From Ferribacterium limneticum (GTDB lineage Bacteria; Pseudomonadota; Gammaproteobacteria; Burkholderiales; Rhodocyclaceae): 64,000 bases of DNA. The position numbers and the translations under genes were made by a program. Each line of letters begins with the position of its first letter. Within the stretch, counting starts at the first letter, position 1. This document shows positions 59,354 to 64,000 of the stretch, piece after piece. The stretch spans positions 3,945,501 to 4,009,500 of the forward strand of contig NZ_CP075191.1 in the NCBI RefSeq assembly GCF_020510625.1. Direction: 5' to 3'. The notes under the pieces are model-generated. The model searched no databases. It was not told where the DNA came from and saw nothing but the letters and a program-made list of their open reading frames with translations.

Positions 59354-59846
59354 AACTCACTCCTGATTGATTCATGATATCGAGCAAGACATTGGTTCCG
59401 GCTTCGATCGCCGAGCGCGCCCCGGCTGAGCGCTCCGCCGCCAGCATCGCCCGATAAACCGGCTCTATCTTGCGTACGGCCTCCGCTTTGGGACAACGCC
59501 GGACAGAGGTATAGCCGACGATGTTCCCGGCCGAATCCAGATCCGGCGTGATGTGGGTAAACACCCAGTAAAAACCGCCATCCTTCGACATGTTTTTCAC
59601 GTAACCAAAGAATTCGCTGCCCGATTGGATCGTGTCCCACGCAAGCTTGAAAGCAGACCGAGGCATGTCCGGGTGGCGAATGATGTTGTGCTGAGAGCCC
59701 AGCAACTCATCTTCGGAATAGCCCGAGAATTCGATAAAAATCGGATTGCCGTAAGTGATTATTCCCTTGGCGTTGGTCTTGGAGACGATAAAGTCATCTT
59801 CGCGCATCTTGCGCTCAACGCTGGTCGGTTCAATTGCTCTTTTCAT
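59328..59846 (-). CDS. Aer-like PAS sensor protein
   Basis: ATG at 59846 with GGAGGAG directly upstream (an in-frame TTG at 59858 is rejected); 172 residues. The PAS domain (about 15-125) matches the FAD-binding PAS of Aer: FIEFSGYSEDELLGSQHNIIRHPDMPRSAF, GYVKNMSKDGGFYWVFTHITP and GYTSVRRCPKAEAVRKIEPVYRAM. In Aer, this domain senses redox state through FAD and is fused to an MCP signalling part. Here that part is in the next gene, with which it overlaps by 26 bases. About 40 residues follow the PAS and could dock to the partner. Confidence 0.88.
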   Translation of the reverse strand: MKRAIEPTSVERKMREDDFIVSKTNAKGIITYGNPIFIEFSGYSEDELLGSQHNIIRHPDMPRSAFKLAWDTIQSGSEFFGYVKNMSKDGGFYWVFTHITPDLDSAGNIVGYTSVRRCPKAEAVRKIEPVYRAMLAAERSAGARSAIEAGTNVLLDIMNQSGVSYEELVFSL

Positions 59847-59921
59847 CAGCTCCTCCAAATATTCCTCAAATTTACTACAAATGGAATTTCATTGAAGGCA
59901 CTAGAAATATTTAGTCCGATA

Positions 59922-59957
59922 AAAAACCCCCGGCAGCTTTCACTGCCGGGGGTTTTT
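59922..59957 (-). terminator. rho-independent terminator after actP
   Basis: AAAAACCCCCGGCAG-CTTTCA-CTGCCGGGGGTTTTT is a perfect 15-base stem with a 6-base loop and T runs on both sides. It lies 17 bases after the actP stop and about 75 bases upstream of the PAS gene. Confidence 0.93.
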
Positions 59958-59974
59958 ATTCTGCTTGCGCAGGA

Positions 59975-61648
59975 TTAGTGACTGCTGGCCGATTCAGCAC
60001 CGTAACCCGTCTGGGCCCGGACATACTGATCTTCAAAAGCCTCGATTTCCTTGCCGGCGCGAACGCTGGTATCAGTCTTCGAGAAGATGTATGCGAGCAG
60101 GAAGGCAATCGGCATCGCGAACAGCGCTGGCTGGGTGTAGGGGAACAGTGCTGCCTTGTTACCCAGCACGTCGACCCACACCGACTTCGAGAAGAGCACG
60201 AAGAGCACGGCGGAAACCAGACCACCGTAGCCGCCGAACAGTGCGCCACGAGTCGTCAGGCCCTTCCAGTACATGGAAAGGATCAGCACCGGGAAGTTGG
60301 CAGCAGCAGCCACACCAAAGGCCAGGCCGACCATGAAAGCGATGTTCTGCTTCTCGAACAGAATGCCGAGCACGATGGCGACGGCGCCGAGACAGATGGT
60401 GGCGATCTTGGAAACGCGGATTTCAGCCGCCTCAGAGGCCGTCCCCTTCTTGATGACTCGGGCGTACAGGTCATGCGAGATCGCCGAGGCACCAGCCAAA
60501 GCCAGACCGGAAACCACGGCCAGGATCGTCGCGAAAGCCACAGCCGCCAGGAAGCCGAGCAGCATGTTGCCGCCAACCGCTTTGGCCAGGTGCATGGCAA
60601 CCATGTTGCCGCCACCGATCATCTTGGCGCCCAGCGTACCGCCTTCGAAGAACTCCGGATTCTGACCAACGATCAGGATGCCACACAGGCCCATGATGAA
60701 GATCACGTTGAAGAAATAGGCGACGAAACCGGAGGCGTAAAGCACCGACTTGCGGGCTTCCTTGGCATCGGTCACGGTGAAGAAACGCATCAGGATGTGC
60801 GGCAGGCCAGCCGTACCGAACATCAGGCCGAGGCCAAGCGAGATGGCGGTCACCGGATCGGCCAGCAGGCTGCCCGGGTACATAAGCTTGGGACCAAGCT
60901 TATGGACGGCCGTTGCCTTTTCGAGCAAGGTCTGGAACGAGAAGCCAAACTGCCCGAAGGCCAGGAACATGACCAGCGTACCGCCAGCCAGCAGCATGCA
61001 GGCCTTGATGATCTGCACCCAGGTGGTAGCAACCATGCCGCCGAAAGTCACGTAAACCATCATCAGGATGCCAACGGCGAAGATCGCGACGTTGTATTCC
61101 AGACCGAACAGCAGCTTGATCAGCTGGCCCGCACCGACCATCTGGGCGATCAGGTAGAAGCAGACCACGGTCAGCGAAGAGATCGCTGCCATGGTGCGCA
61201 CCTTGCCTTGATCCAGGCGGTAGGCGGTGATGTCGGAGAAGGTGAACTTGCCCAGATTGCGCAGGCGTTCGGCCATCAGGAAGAGAATGATCGGCCAGCC
61301 AGCGAAGAAGGCCAGCATGTAGATGTAGCCGTCATAGCCCTGGCCATAGACCATGGCGGTCAGACCGAGCAGCGTGGCGGCGGACATGTAGTCGCCGGCA
61401 ATCGCCAGGCCGTTCTGGAAACCGGTGATGCCACCGCCGGCGGTGTAGAAGTCAGCGGTCGACTTGGTGCGGCTGGCTGCCCAATAGGTAATGCCCATCG
61501 TCATCGTGACGAAGATGCAGAACATGATGATGGCGTGCCAGTTGGTCGCCTGTTGTTCGGTCTGACCTTCGAGCGGGCCGCCGGCAAAAGCCAGGGCGGC
61601 AACGGCGAAGAGAGCGAGGCCGGAAGCGAGTTGAGTCAGGCGGCGCAT
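59975..61648 (-). CDS. actP: ActP, cation/acetate symporter
   Basis: This 557-residue SSS-family transporter has 13 predicted helices. Family blocks include STADFYTAGGGITGFQNGLAIAGDYMSAATLLGL, GLMFGTAGLPHILMRFFTVTDAKEARKSV and GLALAGASAISHDLY. It takes up acetate, and in relatives also glycolate or propionate, with sodium or protons. The start overlaps the yjcH stop by one base, as in the standard yjcH-actP pair. An acetyl-CoA synthetase gene, often adjacent, is not seen. Confidence 0.95.
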   Translation of the reverse strand: MRRLTQLASGLALFAVAALAFAGGPLEGQTEQQATNWHAIIMFCIFVTMTMGITYWAASRTKSTADFYTAGGGITGFQNGLAIAGDYMSAATLLGLTAMVYGQGYDGYIYMLAFFAGWPIILFLMAERLRNLGKFTFSDITAYRLDQGKVRTMAAISSLTVVCFYLIAQMVGAGQLIKLLFGLEYNVAIFAVGILMMVYVTFGGMVATTWVQIIKACMLLAGGTLVMFLAFGQFGFSFQTLLEKATAVHKLGPKLMYPGSLLADPVTAISLGLGLMFGTAGLPHILMRFFTVTDAKEARKSVLYASGFVAYFFNVIFIMGLCGILIVGQNPEFFEGGTLGAKMIGGGNMVAMHLAKAVGGNMLLGFLAAVAFATILAVVSGLALAGASAISHDLYARVIKKGTASEAAEIRVSKIATICLGAVAIVLGILFEKQNIAFMVGLAFGVAAAANFPVLILSMYWKGLTTRGALFGGYGGLVSAVLFVLFSKSVWVDVLGNKAALFPYTQPALFAMPIAFLLAYIFSKTDTSVRAGKEIEAFEDQYVRAQTGYGAESASSH

Positions 61649-61968
61649 TATTTGTTCTCCTTCCAGGCTTCCTTGACGATTTGCTGCGTCAAGGCGTCGA
61701 ATTCTGTATTGGCGCGGCGAACGTAAACTGCCGTCAGCACCCAGAAGAAAATGAACATGAAGAGCTCAACGGCCACACCGACCGTCAGCATCGAACCCTC
61801 GCTCAACGGCTGTCCAAGCGAGGCGGGGTTAAACGCCACCACCATCACGAAGCCGTAAAACATGGTCAAAACAATGAATGCCAACGTCCAGGCAAAACGA
61901 CCCCGTCGAGCGACGAGTTCCTGGAACTTCGGGTTGGCCCGCATCCGCTCATACATCGCGCTGCTCAT
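61648..61968 (-). CDS. yjcH: YjcH-type DUF485 membrane protein
   Basis: This 106-residue protein has two membrane helices (about 26-48 and 62-84) and the DUF485 pattern ANPKFQELVARRGRFAWTLAFIVLTMFYGFVMVVAFNP. It always accompanies actP and is presumed to assist the symporter. A GGGAGGA ribosome binding site precedes the ATG. TATAAT on the minus strand (62015-62020) is the probable -10 box. Confidence 0.93.
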   Translation of the reverse strand: MSSAMYERMRANPKFQELVARRGRFAWTLAFIVLTMFYGFVMVVAFNPASLGQPLSEGSMLTVGVAVELFMFIFFWVLTAVYVRRANTEFDALTQQIVKEAWKENK

Positions 61969-62094
61969 GGCTGATCCTCCCTAATTAATAATTACCGTAA
62001 AAACCGGCGGCTGTATTATATCTTATAGAAGACACAGCCGGCGCTGGCGTGGCACCCTCTTATAATTCTCTGTTTTGTGCTGGCAGGACATCGA

Positions 62095-62871
62095 ATGACG
62101 ACAGTCGACCTTTTGCTTCAGGGTGAAATCGCCACCCTGACGCTGAACAATCCGGAAAAACTCAACGCAATTAATCTATCCATGTGGCAGCAACTCGCTG
62201 ACAACATGGCCAAGCTCAGCTCTGATCGAAGCATTCGCTGTGTCGTCATTCGCGGTGCCGGCAACGATGCCTTCGCCGCCGGTGGTGATCTGGAAGAGTT
62301 TGTCACCGACCGAGCCACGCTTGATCAGGCGCTGCACTATCACGGACAGGTAGCCGCTGCGCTGAACGCCATCGCCGATTGCCCCCACCCGACCGTGGCG
62401 CTGATTCACGGCGCCTGCATCGGTGGCGGCCTGGAAATCGCCGGTGTCTGTGACCTGCGCATCGCCGGAGAAAGCGCCAAATTCGGCGCGCCGATCAACA
62501 AACTCGGCTTTTCGATGTACCCCGGCGAAATGGAAGGCCTGCTGCGCCTGGCCGGGCCGGCCGTGATCAAGGAAATCCTGCTCGAAGGACGCATCCTGAG
62601 CGCTCGCGAGGCCTATGAAAAAGGCTTGCTGACCCGTATCGTCAAGGATGAGCAGGTCGAGGATGAAGCCTATGCCAGCGCCCGCCGCATCTGTTCCGGC
62701 GCTCCACTGGTCGCCGGTTGGCACAAGCAATGGATACGCCGCTTGCTGAACGGCCAACCGCTGAGCGATGAAGAAAAAGCGGCCTCTTTCGCCTTTCTGG
62801 AAACCGAAGACTACAAGGAAGGTCTTGCCGCCTTCCTCGCCAAGCGCAAGCCGGTGTTCAAGGCGCGCTGA
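62095..62871 (+). CDS. enoyl-CoA hydratase/isomerase family protein
   Basis: This 258-residue crotonase-fold protein starts MTTVDLLLQGEIATLTLNNPEKLNAIN, with AGGA upstream; a GTG at 62077 is possible. The oxyanion-hole segments are GNDAFAAGGDLEEF and IHGACIGGGLEIAGVCDLRIA. The first catalytic Glu position of hydratases (in the GGGLEIAG..D region) is only partly conserved, so a hydratase or an isomerase is possible. TATAAT at 62061-62066 is a likely -10. It is divergent from yjcH-actP, and its end overlaps the TauE gene end by 14 bases. Confidence 0.88.
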   Translation: MTTVDLLLQGEIATLTLNNPEKLNAINLSMWQQLADNMAKLSSDRSIRCVVIRGAGNDAFAAGGDLEEFVTDRATLDQALHYHGQVAAALNAIADCPHPTVALIHGACIGGGLEIAGVCDLRIAGESAKFGAPINKLGFSMYPGEMEGLLRLAGPAVIKEILLEGRILSAREAYEKGLLTRIVKDEQVEDEAYASARRICSGAPLVAGWHKQWIRRLLNGQPLSDEEKAASFAFLETEDYKEGLAAFLAKRKPVFKAR

Positions 62872-63664
62872 ACAGCCCCCACATCATCTTGCCGGCCAAA
62901 GCCAGCAAGATGGCGGCAAAGACACGCTTAAGCGTCTTGACGGGCAACTGGTGGGTCAAACGGGCACCGATCGGCGCAGTCAGCATGCTGACTGCCGCCA
63001 CCCCGACCACTGCCGGCAGATAGACGAAACCCAGACTGCCAGAAGGCAGCCCGGCCGCCGACCAGCCGTTCCAGATGTAACCAAGCGCCCCGCCCAGCGC
63101 AATCGGGAAACCAATGGCAGCCGAGGTGCCAATGGCATTTTGAACCTTGACATTGCACCAGGTCATGAAAGGCACCGACAGCACCCCGCCGCCGATCGCC
63201 ACCAGGCAGGAGATGAAGCCGATCCCGGCACCCACCAAGCCGGTACCAAAGGCGCCCGGCAATTCACGATGCGGATGCGGCTTGAGGTTGATGATCATCT
63301 GCACGGACACGTAACATATAAACACCGTAAAGATCAGCGCCAGCGCCTTGGTCGGCACCAGGCTGGCCACGTGCGTGCCGATCAAAGTGCCGGCGATGAT
63401 GCCCGGCGTAATTCGGGCCACAATCGGCCAAAGCACGGCGCCGTGTGCATGGTGAGTACGAACACTGGAAATTGACGTAAAGAAAATGGTCGCCATTGAA
63501 GTACCAAGCGCCAAATGCATGACCTCGCCAGAGGGGAAGGCCTGGGCCGTAAAGAGCATGACCAGCACCGGCACCATCAGCGAACCGCCGCCAATTCCCA
63601 GCAGGCCGGCAAAAAAGCCGGCAAAGGCGCCCAGGGCGAGATACGCCAGCCACCAGATCGTCAT
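62858..63664 (-). CDS. TauE/SafE-family anion transporter
   Basis: This 268-residue membrane protein has eight predicted helices and two copies of the family repeat: GAFAGFFAGLLGIGGGSLMVPVL and GAGIGFISCLVAIGGGVLSVPFM. The family exports or imports sulfite, sulfoacetate or other small organosulfur anions; the substrate cannot be told here. The ATG at 63664 overlaps the EVE gene stop by 4 bases, so the two share a transcript. Confidence 0.9.
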   Translation of the reverse strand: MTIWWLAYLALGAFAGFFAGLLGIGGGSLMVPVLVMLFTAQAFPSGEVMHLALGTSMATIFFTSISSVRTHHAHGAVLWPIVARITPGIIAGTLIGTHVASLVPTKALALIFTVFICYVSVQMIINLKPHPHRELPGAFGTGLVGAGIGFISCLVAIGGGVLSVPFMTWCNVKVQNAIGTSAAIGFPIALGGALGYIWNGWSAAGLPSGSLGFVYLPAVVGVAAVSMLTAPIGARLTHQLPVKTLKRVFAAILLALAGKMMWGLFSAP

Positions 63665-64000
63665 CGCAACCCCATCAATTGCTTGGTAATAAAAGCCCAT
63701 TCTGCGGCACTGACCGGCATGATCGACAAGCGGTTGCCACGGGCAAGGAGGCGCATATTAGCAAGTTCTGGATGGGCCCGCAGTTCAGGCAGCGGGAGAT
63801 ACCGCGTCTTCTCGATGAAACGTAGATCGCGCAGCATCCAGCGTGGATTGTCGGTAGTCGATTTCGGATCGAAATAGTGGCTGGCCGGAGAAAACTGTGT
63901 TTCGTCCGGATACGGCGCCGAGCAGACCTCGCCAATTCCGGCAATGCCCGGCGCGGCGCAACCGGAATGATAGAAGAAGGCGAGATCGCCGATCTGCATC
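63661..64000 (-). CDS. EVE-domain protein (5' end outside window)
   Basis: The visible 112 residues are the C-terminal three quarters of an EVE (PUA-like) domain: MQIGDLAFFYHSGCAAPGIAGIGEV, PYPDETQFSP, YFDPKS, WMLRDLRFIEKTRYLPLPELR and MRLLARGNRLSIMPVS. The Met at 63999 is internal to the family, whose N-terminus (YWLMKSEP and so on) would lie beyond the right edge. EVE domains bind modified DNA or RNA bases. Overlaps the TauE gene by 4 bases. Confidence 0.9.
   Translation of the reverse strand, partial: MQIGDLAFFYHSGCAAPGIAGIGEVCSAPYPDETQFSPASHYFDPKSTTDNPRWMLRDLRFIEKTRYLPLPELRAHPELANMRLLARGNRLSIMPVSAAEWAFITKQLMGLR

Noticed and set aside
62041..62066. Sigma-54 promoter before the enoyl-CoA hydratase gene (TGGCAC seen)
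   Set aside because: The -12 GC is missing at the required spacing; TATAAT at 62061-62066 is a better explanation.
1..64000. CRISPR array, tRNA or rRNA genes
   Set aside because: No regularly spaced short repeats and no cloverleaf or rRNA-like sequences were seen in any of the gaps.

Overview
The window is GC-rich, densely packed bacterial DNA. Its gene content points to a betaproteobacterium of the Rhodocyclales, of the Dechloromonas/Azonexus kind. That assignment is inferred from the gene mix ([NiFe]-hydrogenases with a HupUV/HoxA H2-sensing system, Ccm system I, ActP/YjcH, a methylmalonyl-CoA route, large GGDEF/EAL proteins), not from a database match. Nearly every stretch is coding; I see no rRNA, tRNA or CRISPR array.

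Positions 0.5-36 kb form a hydrogenase island. It encodes three [NiFe]-hydrogenases: (i) a cytoplasmic regulatory H2 sensor (hupUV) with the NtrC-type activator hoxA and hypX (475-6060); (ii) a Hyb (hydrogenase-2, group 1c) operon hybO-A-B-C-D, a hypC-type chaperone gene, hybE, hypC, hypD and hypE (16076-6439); (iii) a Hya/Hup (hydrogenase-1, group 1d) operon hupS-L-C-D-F-G-H-I-J-K-hypA-hypB plus a small membrane protein (35883-26570). The HupS small subunit has the two extra cysteines of O2-tolerant enzymes; HybO lacks them. Both structural operons have a GG-N10-GC (sigma-54) promoter candidate just upstream of the small-subunit gene, which fits control by HoxA. No HoxJ/HupT histidine kinase gene is in the window. 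hypF lies apart (17634-19910). A ~500-bp inverted-repeat element sits between hypD and hypE.

Between the two structural operons (16.4-26.4 kb) is an accessory segment. It holds an AT-richer hicA-hicB pair with a small third gene, hypF, a ~1713-residue fusion of a DEDD-type exonuclease, a RecQ-like helicase and a UvrD-like helicase, and a Fic protein with a perfect palindrome upstream. The exonuclease-RecQ-UvrD fusion is the most unusual protein here.

Divergent from hupS is a 1667-residue four-CBS/PAS/GAF/GGDEF/EAL/CZB signalling protein (36150-41153). After it come the complete ccmABCDEFGHI cytochrome c maturation operon (41333-47944), preceded by a textbook class II FNR promoter, then napF, a small unknown gene and a 511-residue unknown gene.

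From 50.3 to 57.2 kb, on the minus strand, are pccA, pccB, meaB and methylmalonyl-CoA mutase (propionyl-CoA to succinyl-CoA), with a divergent GntR/FCD regulator. The right end carries a split Aer-like pair (PAS protein plus methyl-accepting protein), actP/yjcH for acetate uptake, an enoyl-CoA hydratase, a TauE/SafE transporter and the end of an EVE-domain gene. The overall picture is a facultative respirer that can take up H2 under both oxic and anoxic conditions and uses short-chain acids.
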